Shown here in pieces: positions 46,020-58,597 of a stretch of DNA of 64,000 nucleotides (within the stretch, counting starts at the first letter, position 1; each line of letters begins with the position of its first letter). The notes beneath the pieces were generated by a model. That model was given only the letters and a program-made list of their open reading frames with translations. It did no database searches and was not told the DNA's origin. The position numbers and the translations under genes are program-made. The stretch comes from Stomorhina lunata (lineage: Eukaryota > Arthropoda > Insecta > Diptera > Rhiniidae), in contig OW121744.1 in the NCBI GenBank assembly GCA_933228675.1, positions 57,059,775-57,123,774 on the forward strand, given 5' to 3'.

Positions 46020-47940
46020 ATAAAATTTTTTTTCGACAAAAAATTTTTCATTGAAAAATTTTTTATGGAAATTTTTCATTGAAAACTTTTTTATGGAAAT
46101 TTTTCATTGAAAACTTTTTTATGGAAATTTTTCATTGAAAAATTTTTTATAGAAACTTTTTATTACAAAATTCTTCATAACAATTTTTTTTTGAAAAATT
46201 TTTATAGAAATACTTCATTTATGGAAAAAAATTTTTGTTAAAAATTTTTCATTGATTTTTTTTTTAAATGTTTCTTTAAATAATTTCTTTCTTATAAAAA
46301 GATAAACAATTTAGAGATTTTCTAGTAAAATTTTTTATAGAAATTTTTCATTGAAAAATTTTTTATGCAAAAGATTTTATGAAAAATTTTTCATCGAAAT
46401 TTTTTTTACAAAAGTTTTTGTAAAATAATTTTCATTAATAATTTTTTTCTTATAAAAATATTAAAAAAAAACAATTTAGAGAATTTTTAGTAAAAATTTT
46501 GATAGAAATTTTTAGTAAAAATTTTGATAGAAATTTTTAGTAAAAATTTTGATAGAAATTTTTCATTGAAAAATTTTTAATGGAAAAAAAAATTTTATGA
46601 AAAATTTTTCATTCAAATTTTTTTACCAAAATTTTTTTAAAATAATTTTCTTTAATATTTTATTTGTTTCTTATAAAAACATAAAAAACAATTCAGAGAT
46701 TTTTAAGTAATTTATATTTTGTAGAAATTTTCAATTGAAAAATTTTTATGAAAAAAAAAAAATTTATAGAATTTTTTTTAAGTTTTTATAAAAAAAATTT
46801 CTTTAATAATTTTTTCTTATAAAAAGATAGAAAACAATTTAGAAAATTTTTTGTAGCAAATTTGTATAGAAATTTTTCATTAAAAATTTTTTATGGAAAA
46901 AAAAAATTATCAAAAATTTTCATAGAAAAATTTTTTATTGAATTTTTTTTTTTTTACAAAAAGTTTTTATAAAAAAAAACTCTTTAATAATTGTTTTCTT
47001 ATAAAATAATAAAAATTAATTAAGAGAATTTTCAGTCAAATTTTTTTAGAGAATTTTTCATTGAAAAATTTTTTATGGAAATAAAAATTTATTAAAAATT
47101 TTTCTTGATTTTTTTTTTACAAAAATTTAAAAAACAAATTTTTCTTTAATAGTTTTTTCTTATGAAAAGTTAAAAAAAAATTAGGGAATTTTTAGTTAAA
47201 ACTTTTTATTGAAATTTTTCATTGAAAAATTAAAAAAAAAAAATTTGATTAAAAATTTTTCATTAATTTTTTTTTTTACAAAAAATTTTTATAAAAAAAT
47301 TTTCTTTAATAATTTCTTTCTTATAAAAAGTTTAAAAAAAATAATTAGGGAATTTTTAGTAAAAACTTTTTATTGAAATTTTTCATTGATAAATTTTTTA
47401 TGAAAAAAAAATTTTATAAAAAATTTTTCATTAAATTTTTTTTTTACAAAAAATTTTTCATTAAATTTTTTTACAAAAAATTTTTATAAAAAAAAAAAAA
47501 ATACTTTAATAATTTCTTTCTTATAAAAAGATAAAAAAAACAATTTAGAGAATTTTTAGAAAAATTTTTTAGAGAATTTTTAGAAAAATTTTTTAGAGAA
47601 TTTTTCATTGAAAAATTTTTAATGGAAAAAAATGTATCAAAAATTTTTCATTGAAAAAATTTTTATGGATTTTTTCTTTTTACAAAAAGTTTTTATAAAA
47701 AATTTTTCGCTAAAAATTGTTTTCTTTTAAAAAGATAAAAAACAATTTAGAGAATTTTTAGTAAAACGTTTTTTATAGAAATTTTTCATTGCAAAATTTT
47801 TTTATCAAAAATTTTCATTGAAAAATTTTTTATGGAATTTTTTTTTTACAAAATGTTTTATTTAAAAATTTTCTGTAAGAATTGTTTTCTTAGCAAAATA
47901 AAAAAACAATTTGAGAATTTCTAGTAACAAATTATATTAA
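46020..47940. repeat. AT-rich tandem array, irregular 147-216 bp period
   Basis: The landmark ACAATTTAGAGAATTTTTAG or a close variant recurs near 46306, 46471, 46687, 46834, 47016, 47178, 47341, 47540, 47741 and 47906. Between landmarks are ATTTTTCATTGAAAAATTTT palindromes and CTTTAATAATTTxTTTCTTA segments. Units have diverged considerably, and related degenerate sequence extends to about 48540. Confidence 0.8.
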
Positions 47941-47994
47941 TAAAAAAATATATGTCTCAATTAAAAAAAAAAAAATAAATAACAATCGGTTATT

Positions 47995-48085
47995 TCTTGA
48001 TATTTTTCGGGAGCTAGGGTTTAACCCTAGCCCTATCTCGCGAAATTATGTAGGGTTTAATCCAAGCTCCCAAAAAATATCAAGA
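47995..48085. repeat. Compact hairpin element of about 90 bp
   Basis: The left arm TCTTGATATTTTTCGGGAGC (47995 on) pairs with the right arm ending CCAAAAAATATCAAGA at 48085. A nested palindrome GGGTTTAACCC lies near the left arm. No coding sequence; it looks like a small foldback or MITE remnant. Confidence 0.6.
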
Positions 48086-48097
48086 GATGATCAATTA

Positions 48098-49259
48098 CCA
48101 ATTATAAAGTTTGAAATAAGCGAGTTAGGGCCTTTCCACATGAGACCAACGATATACATTTTTCGAACTCTGCACCATTAAATTCAACCGATGACAGGGG
48201 TTTGGTTCCGTTTTAACAAGGCGATAGTGTACTGAGAATGATGGAGTTCAGAGCCATGATAGGTACTAGAGATTACCCCAAAAAAATTAGAATTAAGTCT
48301 TATTCAGAGTTGCCGTTTTGTATGCTTTTAACAAAAATTGTTAATATTTTTGAAATGTGCAGTTTTGGTGTATTTTAAAAGGAAAATATTTTCTATAGAA
48401 CTTTTTTTTATCGAAAAGAAATCTGTAGACATTTTTTTCCAAAAAGTTTTTTTTTCAAAATTTTCTATATGAAAAATTTTTATAAGAAAAATTTTATTGG
48501 AAATTTTTTCACTAGAAAAGTTTTTATATCAAAAAATATATTGTTCACATTAGACGATCAACTGATTGTGTAACATACTTTTAGGATAATCTTAAAAATA
48601 TATAACATAAAAGGTTCACTACATTGTAACTTATTTGTCAAAAGTTCCCTGATAGCTAAATAATTGAATTTAAACTAAATGTTTTAACAAAGAGATCAAA
48701 TTTTATTAAACTTTTTGCAAAATAAATTGATAATCCCTAAGGTATGCTACACAATATTTGCTTAAAAGTCTGAGTTTTCGATCGATATCGAATGCGGCGA
48801 TTTGGCACCAGATTAATTATTTTGATTCGAAATAATTTTACAGGGCCTTCTCATTTTATGCGATACTTTTCTACTTAAGTATCGGGAATAGCAAAAAATA
48901 ACAATATTTTTTAAATGAAAATGGCTTCCTTCCGCAATATTTTCCTTGATTACCAAAACACGTTTGCATTTTCGAACTGACATTTCGAACGGACAATTCT
49001 AATCCGTTCGAAGAATGTATCTTTATTTCGATGTTTTGAATGCTCAAAAATTCACATGTTCGATGCGATGTATAAGGTATAGCTTTGTTATGTTGGAGAA
49101 AAATTTGTCTTTAAAGACTTCCGACAAACAATTTTCCCTGTACCATTCAAATTTGACAGTTCTGCGTTGCTCAATCAAAACAGGCAATCATTTGCTTCCC
49201 TGTGCTTTTTCCACGAACAACGTTTGTTGGAGTTAAATCGTCCTTCACAGTTATTTTCT
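48098..49259. other. Intergenic DNA with scattered repeat fragments
   Basis: The segment 48126-48153 matches 19550-19580 in reverse (B-type mini-me interior). A perfect 8-bp stem CGAACGGA/TCCGTTCG flanks 9 bases at 48988-49012. The open stretch at 49015-49236 (73 codons) has no recognisable domain. Confidence 0.4.
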
Positions 49260-49261
49260 GT

Positions 49262-49620
49262 TTTGACTTAGTTGGTGAGCACATCGACTTACTAAGCGTA
49301 ATATATCATATTCATTCTAAATTCGAGTCCCAGTCATGGCAAAAATAAATTTCTGTAATTGTTAATATCAATTAATATTATTAATTAGCACATCATTCTC
49401 CATCAGCGGTAAGCTCTACAGCATAAACACGCTGTCGATGTAAAAAAAAAGTTGGTTGTAGAAGCTTAAATAATTAGTCTAACTAAAAAATGTTATAAAA
49501 ATAATGTTATAAAAATACATATGACGTGCATTAACAGTGCTGAATATTATAAAGCTTTATCTCTCACCACCTGTTACTTCCCTTTTGAAAAAAAATTAAA
49601 TTGATGTGAGATCAATGTCA
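49262..49620 (+). repeat. tRNA-derived SINE, family 2, degenerate copy
   Basis: The head has an A-box-like TTAGTTGGTGAGCAC and a B-box-like AATTCGAGTCCC, spaced as in a tRNA gene and matching the better copy at 57580. A body follows, with TTTATCTCTCACCACC near 49557 shared by both copies. The 3' limit is uncertain. Confidence 0.6.
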
Positions 49621-50039
49621 CATGACGATTCGAACAGAATTTAGTTGTGACATGACTTATAATTTTTTAACACAACAACTTCTCGAGAGTATACTTAAAG
49701 GTCCTTTCCGGCGCCGAGTCTACTATGAAAGCTAGACTGAAATATTGACCGATGTCATGAAGTTTCGCTCATCGATTTGTTTTCACAGAAAACTTATCTG
49801 TGCAAGTTTAGTAAAAAATTTTAGTTTCCATAGATAGCATTTTTGTGATTTTCGGGGTATTTAAGTGAATTTAAATAGAAAAGCGCATAACTTCTAAATA
49901 CTACCAAAAACATAAAATAATTTAGAGTACCGAAAATTCACTTACATAACTTAAAATCGCATATAAAGAGAATCGATTGTATTACAAAACCATAAATTGC
50001 ATCTTATATTTCTATTTGTTATTTTCGTAATGAATGGCC

Positions 50040-51970
50040 AGGTAAGAGTGTTATATTCGGCTGTGCCGAATCTTATATACCCTCCATCAAGTTGTGTTAA
50101 ATTTAGAAACATATCGCATATACCGACAAGGCTGCAGCTGATTCAAAATCTGGACCAAAACTGAAAAAATCGCTAAGCTAATTGGTATTGTTGGTAAAAC
50201 CTTTGGACTAAATTCGGTTGCCGTAGCTTTATAGTTCAACATTTAAAAATATTTTAGTGGTTTCCTCAGTATTTACTTTGATCAAAATTCGGTCTCATAA
50301 CCGGGTATAGTTTTACATTAATAAGTTGATAAATATTTTTCGTTGTGCTTAATATGTAGTCAGGCTAAACACGTTAATAGTAATACGACAGGTCCATATA
50401 TTTCGTTAGGAGTTCCTCATATATAAAGTCTGGGCTGAACATTGATTGATGCCTATCTAATTTCATAGGTGCAATCTTAATATAATGAATGTACCTCCAA
50501 ATCTTTTTGATTGTAGATATAAAAAGGGGATGTTATATATATAAAAATTATAGCCAAATGTTGACCGATTGTAACAAAATTTTACACACTGGCTGGTATA
50601 TATATAGAGCTTATTCGTCCAAAATTTAGTGGCCATAGCTATCATAGTTTCTAATTTAATAGCTTTTAACTTGTCTTTGCTAAAATTTTTGGTTTCTGTG
50701 AGTGTTTTTTATATGGAAGCTAAAGTCAAATATGGACTGATTTCTATAAAATCTGATAAACTGATCAAAAATTTCATAAAACCCAATTTTAAATTTAATC
50801 GTCATAGCTATTACAATTGTATTCAATTTATCAGCGTTAATGTGTTTCCCGGGGCGGGATTATATGGGAGCTCTAACTAAATTTGAACCGATTTTGTCCA
50901 TTTTCAACACACATCTTTTTAAAGATATCCAAAATACTTTTGTAATATTTTGTTCCTCTAGCTCTTTTCGTTAAGGCGCTATCGTGCTTTTATCTGACGG
51001 ACAGACGGACATAAACAATCCTTTCTTAATGTATTTTTGTGTTTCCATAAGTTTTTTATATGGGAGCTATGGTCAAATGGTGACCGATTGTGACAAAATT
51101 TTGCACACTGGCTGGCATTGACATAAGACTTCCTTGTGCTTAATTTAGTTTTACTAGCTCTTGTAGTTAAGGAGCTATCACGATTTTATCTGACGGACAG
51201 ACGGACATAAATCCCCTTTTCTTTTTGAATTTTTGTGTTTTCGTAAGTTTTTTATATGGGAGCTAGGTCAAATAGAGACCGATTGCGACAAAATTTTGCA
51301 CACTGGCTGGTACTGACATAAGACTTTCTTGTACCAAATTTAGTGGTTATATCTGTTATACTTTTAGATTTATTGGCATTAAAGTGAATTTAAGGTGAAA
51401 TTTAGGCTGTTTTCGTAAGTTTTTTGTATGGGAGCTATGGCTAAATGTGAATCGATTTTGATGAAATTTTATACGCATTAAAGTGTATTTAAGGTGAAAT
51501 TTAGGCTGTTTTCGTAAGTTTTTTGTATGGGAGCTATGGCTAAATGTGAATCGATTTTGATGAAATTTTATATGCTGCCTAGGGCTAATGTAAAACTTCT
51601 ATATACCAAATTTTATTATCATAGCTGCTATAAGTTGTCATTTATTAACAAATAAGCTATTAGCCTAGACGAGGTTATATGGGAGCTATGGTCAAATGTG
51701 AACCGATTTTGCCGAATTTCAATATCAAAATTTTCACAGAGATGAATAAAATTTCTACAAAGTTTCAGTGAGCTAGCTCCTTTCGTTTAGGCGTTATCGC
51801 GCTTTCAACAGACAGACAGGCGGATAGACAGACGGACATTGCTCAATCTTAGAATTTCATAAGGATTCAGAATATATATCGTTTTTGGTTTTTGAGCCAA
51901 TATTAAAGAAATTACAAACGGAATGACAATCTCAATATACCCCTCATTCTTTTTGATGGTGGGTATAAAA
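50040..51970 (+). mobile_element. Mini-me-like element, A type, least interrupted copy
   Basis: It begins GGTAAGAGTGTTATATTCGG with the TTCGGC-TGT-GCCGAA hairpin and ATACCCTCCATCAA, and ends CTTTTTGATGGTGGGTATAA. A GACA/GACG microsatellite lies at about 51807-51838, followed by the conserved CTTAGAATTTCATAAGGATT and CAAACGGAATGACAATCTCA. The interior has repeated blocks with TTTTTTATATGGGAGCTA and ACCGATTTTGA phrases. It provides the empty site for the mariner in the copy at 38928-43614. Confidence 0.75.
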
Positions 51971-52924
51971 ACAAGTTGTCCCATAAACCTTCCGAAATTA
52001 CCTCTTAAAGTGTTTTGTTAAACTCAGATGAAAACTCAATTGGCGTAAAGTTTGTTTATAGCAAATTTGATTGCAAATTTCATGATATCTCAATTAAAAC
52101 TTTTTTTCTCAGATATTTGTAAATATAAATAAGATTTTTAATTAATACCTTAAAATTTTTGAAATAAATAAATTCGCAACTAATAAAAAAAAGACAAGGT
52201 CAGGGTCTAGTTAAAGATTTTTTTTTCTCACTATCTGTTCCCTTTTTCTTTGGCTTTCGTGTCCCCTTTTTAACTTAAAGTCCAATATTCGAAAAAAAAT
52301 AAAAATAAAATTCAAATTTAAATAAAGTTTGTCAATGAAGTGTGTGATGTAAAGTTATAAAATTGATAAAAAAAATTTTGCAAATATCATTTAAATTTAT
52401 TAAAACCATAATAAACAATAATTTGATATAAGAAATTTTTCAACAAAGATGAATGACTACCCTGAGGAAATTATGCTAATTAAGCTATTTTTTGAAACAA
52501 ATACCAGAGATAACAAAGTGCAGTTTTATATTTGAAATAGCACCTAAAAATTTTGAAAACCGTTTATTAAAAAAAAACTTATGATCACTAAAAAATTGGT
52601 ACCAAAGCAAAGTGAACCAATATTTAGCTAATGAATAATTTATTAAAGATTTTATATGTTAATATTGAAATATTTACAACAATCAAGTTAAAAGAGGTCA
52701 TTGCATTTTAGAGATTTTTTTTTTTTTTTGGAAATTTGTGATGCCAACTACTAATTTTAAAAAAATACCTATTAACATATTTTAATTATGATATTAACTG
52801 CTAGGTTCTTTTCAAGGCCGTTAAGGTGGAATTTTACCGAATCTATCCTTAAGACGAAATATTCCCCCCTATACTATAAAGACTTGTATAGAGTTATCAA
52901 CCTCTGACCTTAATTAAAGCAATA
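51971..52924. other. AT-rich spacer between two mini-me-like elements
   Basis: No gene or defined repeat. Homopolymer tracts, for example T runs at 52212 and 52714. Confidence 0.4.
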
Positions 52925-52925
52925 A

Positions 52926-54662
52926 ACAAGTAAGAGTGTTATATTCGGCTGTGCCGAATCTTGTATACCCACCATCAAATTGTAAGAGAGTGCAGTGCAG
53001 CTAATTCAAAATGTTGACCAAATGTGGTATTGTTGGTAATATATTAGGACTAAATTCGGTTGCAGTGGTATAGTTACTATAGTTCAACATTTAAAAGTAT
53101 CTAAGTGGTTTCCCAAGTATTTACCTTGGACAAAATGCTGTTCCATAACCGAATATAGTATTACATTAATAAGCTATTTCGTTGTTCCATAAACATGTTG
53201 ATAGCAAGACGGCAGTTTCATATTTTTGTTAGGAGTTCCTAATGCATCTATCGTGTATAAAGTCTGGACCTAACATTGATTGATAGCTATCTAATTTCGT
53301 GGATGCAATCTTAATATACTGAATGTACCTCCAAATCTTTTTGATTGTAGATATAAAAAGGGGATGTTATATATATAAGAACTACAGCCAAATGTTGACC
53401 GATTGTTACAAAATTTAATATACTGGCTGGTATTAGTATAAAGTTCATTTGTGCAAAATTTAGTGGCCATAGCTTTAGTTTATATTTTAATAGCTTTTAA
53501 CTGGCGTTTGTGGCATTTTAGTGGTTACCAGGAGCGGTTTTTATATGAAAGCTATGGTCAAAAATGGACCGATTCCTATGAAATTTGACATACTGACTGA
53601 AAATTGCATAAAACTTCTCTGTTCTAAATTTAGTAGTCATAGATTTTACAATTTTATTTAATTTATTAGCATAAATGTGATTCCCGAGGCTGGTTATATA
53701 TGGGAGCTCTAACTAAATGTGAACCGATTTTACCCATTTTCGAAACACAATTTCTATAACATATCGAAAATACTTTTGCTAATTTTTGTCTCTCTAGCTC
53801 TTGTAGTTAAGGAACTATCGCGCTTTTCTCTGACGGAAAGACGGACATAAACCGTGTTTTCTTTTTGTATTTTTGTGTTTCCGTAAGTTTTTTATATGGG
53901 AGCTATGGTCAAATAGTAACTGATTGAATGCCAGCACACTGGCTGGCATTCACATAGGACTTCCTTTTGTAAAATTTTGTTGCGGTAACCCTTTTCGTTA
54001 AGGCGCTATCGCGCTTTAAGACGGACATAAACCCTCTTTCCTTTTTGTATTTTTGTGTTTCCGTAAGTTTTTTATATGGGAGCTATGGTCAAATGGTGAC
54101 CGATTGTGACAAAATTTTGCACACTCGTTGGCATTGACATAAGACCACCTCGTACTTAATTTAGTGGTTATATCTGTTATAGTTTTAGATTTATTGGAAT
54201 TTAAGTGTATTTTAGGTGAAATTTTGGTTGTTTCCGTAAGTTTTTTGTATGGGAGCTATGACTAAATGTTAACCGATTTTGGTGAAATTTTATATGCTGC
54301 CTAGAGCTTATGCAAAACTTCTATATACTAGATTTTATCATCATAGCTATTATAGTTTGCTATTTATTAACAAATAAGCGATTAGCTTAGACGAGGTTAT
54401 ACGGGAGCTATGGTCAAATGTTAACCGATTTTACCCAATTTCAATACCAACATTTTCTCATAGATGAAAAATGGTTTTACTTTCGTTTAGGCGTTATCGT
54501 GATTTCAACAGACAGACAGACGGACATCGCTCGACCGTCTTAGAATTTCATAAGGATTCAGAATATATATCGTTTTTGATTTTAGAGCCAATATTAAGGA
54601 AATTACAAACGGAATGACAATCTCAATATACCCCCCATTCTTTTTGATGGTGGGTATAAAAA
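52926..54662 (+). mobile_element. Mini-me-like element, A type
   Basis: Same 5' hairpin and 3' GATGGTGGGTATAAA end as the 50040 copy, with a short GACAGACAGACGG microsatellite at about 54508. Several interior blocks are deleted or shuffled relative to that copy. It keeps the uninterrupted sequence AAATTTTATATGCTGCCTAG (54284 on), which in the next copy is split by a small inverted-repeat element. Confidence 0.75.
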
Positions 54663-55245
54663 CAGGTATTAATAAAATTTCAAATAATTAATTATTTATT
54701 GGGAGTTTGGTAAACAAAACGTACCTTCGGGTTTCTGCGGTTGATCGATACTGTAAATTCTTTTCGTTTTATTATATTCTGACAATTCATTTGACAATCA
54801 AAGGGTACTTATAAACTAGAGTTGTATCTAAAACTAGGGTTGTATATTAAGGGACTTAAAAATAGGGTTTCCAGAGTTAACACCCACCATCAAAAATAAT
54901 GGGGGGTATATTGAGATTGTCATTCCGTTTATTATTTGCTTAATATGAGCTCAAAAACCAAAAGGGATATATATTCTGAATCCTTATGAAACTCGTAGAC
55001 GATTGAGCGATGTCCGTCTGTCTGTCGAAATCACGATAACCCCTAAACGAAAAGAGCTAAGTCACTGAAATTTGCCAAAGATATTCATCATTTCTGGAAA
55101 AATTTTCATATTGAAATTAGGCAAAATCGGTTCACGTTTGACCTCGTCTAGGCTAATCGCTTATTTGCTAATAAATGACAAATTATAACAGCTATGATGA
55201 TAAAACTTGGTACGTAGAAGTTTACATAAGCATTAGGTAGCATAT

Positions 55246-55416
55246 GTGACAGTGCATAGAGAAAGGAACCTAAGAACCTAAGGGTAAAAAATAAGGTAAA
55301 ACAAGTAATATTTAAATCTTTAAATAGACTCTCCTAAATAAAATCGCTTTAACCCTTAGGTCCCTTTCTCTATGCTCGCAAAAAACCCTAAGATCCGTTT
55401 CTCTATGCGCAGTCAC
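55246..55416. repeat. 171-bp MITE-like insertion
   Basis: The left end GTGACAGTGCATAGAGAAAG pairs with the right end finishing TTTCTCTATGCGCAGTCAC, and an inner pair AAGAACCTAAGGGT/ACCCTTAGGTCC repeats the theme. The flanks read ATAT on the left and TATAT on the right, consistent with a short TATA-type duplication. The paralogous host sequence at about 54284-54303 is uninterrupted. Confidence 0.75.
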
Positions 55417-56442
55417 TTATATAATTTCATTGAAATCGGTTCACATTTAACCATAGCTACCATACAAAACACTTACGGAAAGAGCCTAAATTCCACCATA
55501 AATACACTTGAATGTCAATAAAAGATAAACTGTAATAGCTATGGCCATTAAATTTAGCACAAGAAAGTCTTATGTGAATACCAGACAGTGTGCTAAATTG
55601 TGTTACAATCGGTCACGATTTGATCATAGCTCACATATAAAAAACTTACGAAAACACAAAAATACAAAAACAAAAGGGGGTTCATGTCCGTCTGTTCGTC
55701 CGATTAAAGCGTGATAGCTCCTTAACTACAAGAGCTAGAGAGACAAAATTTTACAAAAGTATTTTCGATGTGTTAGAGTTAGAGCTCCCATATAACCCTG
55801 TTCCGGGAATCACATTTATGCTGATAAATTGAATACAATTGTAATATCTATGACAACTAAATTTAGAACAGAGAAGTTTTATGTAACTTTTGGTCAGTTT
55901 GTCAAATTTTATAGGAATCGGTCCGTATTTAACCAAAGCTTTCATATAAAAACCGTACCCGGAAACCACTTAAATGTAAACTTCCCAGTGTGGGACAATC
56001 GGTCAACATTTGGCTGTAGCTCTTATATATATATATATATATATATTTAACATCCCCTTTTAATATCTACAATCAAAAAGGTTTAGAGGTACATTTAGTA
56101 TATTAAGATTGCTCCAAGAAAATTAGGTAGCTAACAATCAATGTCCAGACTACATATACAGTAGATGTCATAGGAACTCTTAACAAAATATATGACCCTG
56201 TCGTATTACGCGCAACGAAAAGTATTTATTATCTTATTAATGTTAAACTATACCCGGTTATGAGACTAAATTTTGTACGAAGTAAATACCAGGGAAACCA
56301 CTTAGATACTTTTAAATGTTGAACTATAAAGCTACTGCAACCGAATTAAGTCCAAATATTTTACCAACAGTACCAACTAGCGTTACAACTTTTTTTTCGA
56401 ATTTGTTCCACATTTTGAATTAGCTGCACCCTCGTAGATATA

Positions 56443-56749
56443 ATATAATTTTCCCCGACAACATTCCAATTGGAACAAGTGGTACTTCTCTCAGACAATG
56501 AGCTGCATCCGATTCTAATTTTAGACTCATTGAAAGGGACCTACGTTTTAACTCCGGCTCCAAACGGCAAATGCATTAGTTAGAGAAGTTTTACATAGCC
56601 AAATACTCAATAACCAGTGGCTAGCTTAGTTATGAGGTGAACCGCCGCTTTTTTGAAAATTTATTTTTTTCAAGTAGGTCTGTCTGGGGATCGAACTTGG
56701 GACCTCTGGTATGCTAGGCGGATGACTAACCTGCTACACCACGGCGGTT
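56443..56749 (-). repeat. tRNA-Ala-derived SINE (family 1, long form) with 11-bp target duplication
   Basis: Minus-strand head AACCGCCGTGGTGTAGCAGG carries the A box, then GTCATCCGCCTAGCATACCA (anticodon arm with AGC) and the B box GTTCGATCCCC. This layout and the CCTAGCAT-AGAGGTCCC string match tRNA-Ala(AGC). A body with TTTTCAAAAAAGCGGCGG and CTAATGCATTTGCCGTTTGG follows. The tail is CCACTTGTTCCAATTGGAAT and an AT-rich run. CTCGTAGATAT at 56432-56442 and again at 56750-56760 is a perfect 11-bp duplication. RNA polymerase III transcription and LINE-driven mobilisation are inferred from the family type. The partner LINE is unknown. Confidence 0.9.
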
Positions 56750-56836
56750 CTCGTAGATATATGTTTCTAAATTTAATCTAACTTGATGGTGGATATATAA
56801 GATTCGGCACAGCCGAATATAACACTCTTACTTGTT

Positions 56837-57579
56837 AGCACCTTAGCTCCGTCATGACAGGAAACTGTGTGATAGGAAAAGCTTAAAGTAGTTATTTTAA
56901 TATTTAATCGATGGGAGCCGTTATTATGTTTATTGCCAGCTTTTGTGGTAACACAATGTACTTCAAAGTCTTATTGAAACTGATTACCAGACTGATACCC
57001 TAACCCATCCAACCAAACATTGAATTACTTTATTAATTCTTCTTCTCTTACCCTAGTTCTTTTCCTGTCATTATTAAATTATACAAAACATGGTTAAACT
57101 TAATGAACATTTAAATTTTAAACCCTATATTTTAAATAGTTTAAGTACTAAAATAACCGTAGCTGTAGTAACCCATTAACCAAATTATTTAATCATTATG
57201 TTTCACCTGTTTTAAATGATCATGCTCATGAAATTATGCGAAATCTTGTTGTACTTGTTGAGCTGGAAAAAATAAGACTGTCAAATTTAAACCACTTGTC
57301 GTCGCTGATGAAAAAAGAGAAATTAAATATCAATGAAAATATTATGGACGATCAAAAATTACTTTATGAGCAGTATTTCAAAATAATAATAGGAACAAGT
57401 AAAAAAAAAAAGAGTAGAGTCAGTCAAGACCGACCCTATGTTAGCCTACACCATTTAATATCATCACATAATCCTTGCAAGTAAATCGGTAGTCGACTAC
57501 GAAAATAATTCATTTATAGTCAACTTTTTAACTTATGACAAGCTAACTACAATGTCATGCAGAAATTTCCCGAATCATT
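56837..57579. other. Intergenic DNA with one unrecognised 82-codon frame
   Basis: The plus frame at 57236-57484 (starting MRNLVVLVELEKIRLSNLN) is Lys/Leu/Asn-rich and helix-prone, but has no recognisable domain, splice signal or paralogue. Confidence 0.3.
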
Positions 57580-57890
57580 GTGGCTTGTGGTGCTGTGGCT
57601 TTGTTGGTTGGCACGTCGACTACTAAGCATAACATTCATATTCATCCTCGGTTCGATTCCCGGTCTCGGCAACACCAATTTCAGTTGCACAGTGTTGGAC
57701 AGACAAAGATTTATCTCTCCTTTTCACCACCGCCTTTGGCTTCTCTACTATCCCCTTTCCAAAGAAGGTAACCCAATTCGTATATGCTTTATATACTCGT
57801 ACAATTGTATAGGCAAGTATTTGCCTGAGTGTTTCTTCTCTCTTTCTTCTCTTATTATCTATAAACTAATAATAAAAAACTAATTTTAAG
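57580..57890 (+). repeat. tRNA-derived SINE, family 2
   Basis: A Pol III-type head is visible: A-box region TGGCTTTGTTGGTTGG (from about 57595), a spacer with CTAAGCATAACATTCATATT, and a perfect B box GGTTCGATTCCC (57652 on). The body includes TTTATCTCTCC and TTCACCACCGCC, shared with the copy at 49262. The two short overlapping frames here are by-products. The 3' limit near 57890 is approximate. Confidence 0.7.
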
Positions 57891-58597
57891 TTAGTTGAAA
57901 ACGTCGCTACAGCTGACTACCTCCAATGACATTGCCATGTTAAGATAGTCAGTTTTCGTCGGTAAAAGTAATCCAAGCATCAACCATAACTAGTGGACGA
58001 AGAAATGCACCTTAAGTTTGCTTAAAGTTAATTGAGTTGCTTGCAGGGATAGTATTAACTTATTTTAAAACAGTGAAGGGCACTTACACATATGCAAGTT
58101 TGCACTAGTAGCAGCAGAGAAAATTTAAAAAACTGTAGTGTTTTCTCGCTTCATCAAGCGAATATTCAAAGCAGGGATGGAAAACATGATACAATTGTAC
58201 TTTTTGGATACATTTTAAACCCGATTGATACCGTAATACTACCGCTTCCTACTTGGTAAAATTTGAAAATCTTAGTTTTTTATTGTGTCGAAACCGAAAA
58301 TTTTGAAATTTTAATTTTTATTCTATTATTTAGTTTGTGGAAGACTTTAACCTTAAACGGATTTTCATATAAAGCTCCCATTATGCTAAAGTTTGCAACA
58401 CATAGACAAATTGGTCTAAGGCCAACTTGTAGTTTTCCGATTTATTAAGCATCACTCTCTGGGTTTATTTTTTAGTTGGAGTTTTAGACCAATTTTTAAA
58501 AACATGTCTATTTTTAGCACATTGACCTCTACACTGAGCCAAAGTTGAGCACCATTATGTATGTAAACTCTATTGATTGATTTTTACACATTCGAAA
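57891..58597. other. Intergenic DNA, nothing recognised
   Basis: No gene or defined repeat. The 61-codon frame at 58263-58448 lacks any domain. Confidence 0.35.

Larger units (their letters stand above)
54880..56836 (-). mobile_element. Mini-me-like element, A type, reverse orientation, with two nested insertions
   Basis: Minus-sense 5' end at 56836 with the CGGC/GCCG hairpin near 56806-56822. The 3' end at 54880 starts, on the plus strand, ACACCCACCATCAAAAA. The microsatellite is reduced to GTCCGTCTGTCTGTC at about 55012. Nested inside are a small inverted-repeat element (55246-55416) and a SINE (56443-56749). A TA run lies at 56027-56048. It is convergent with the previous copy. Confidence 0.75.

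Noticed and set aside
49015..49236. 73-codon plus-strand frame next to an 8-bp stem
   Set aside because: No recognisable domain and no evidence of splicing; composition is compatible with chance.
56700..56749. tRNA gene (A and B boxes, tRNA-Ala similarity)
   Set aside because: The acceptor stem and cloverleaf pairing are incomplete, it is followed by a SINE body and tail, and it is flanked by a target duplication. It is a SINE head and not a functional tRNA gene.
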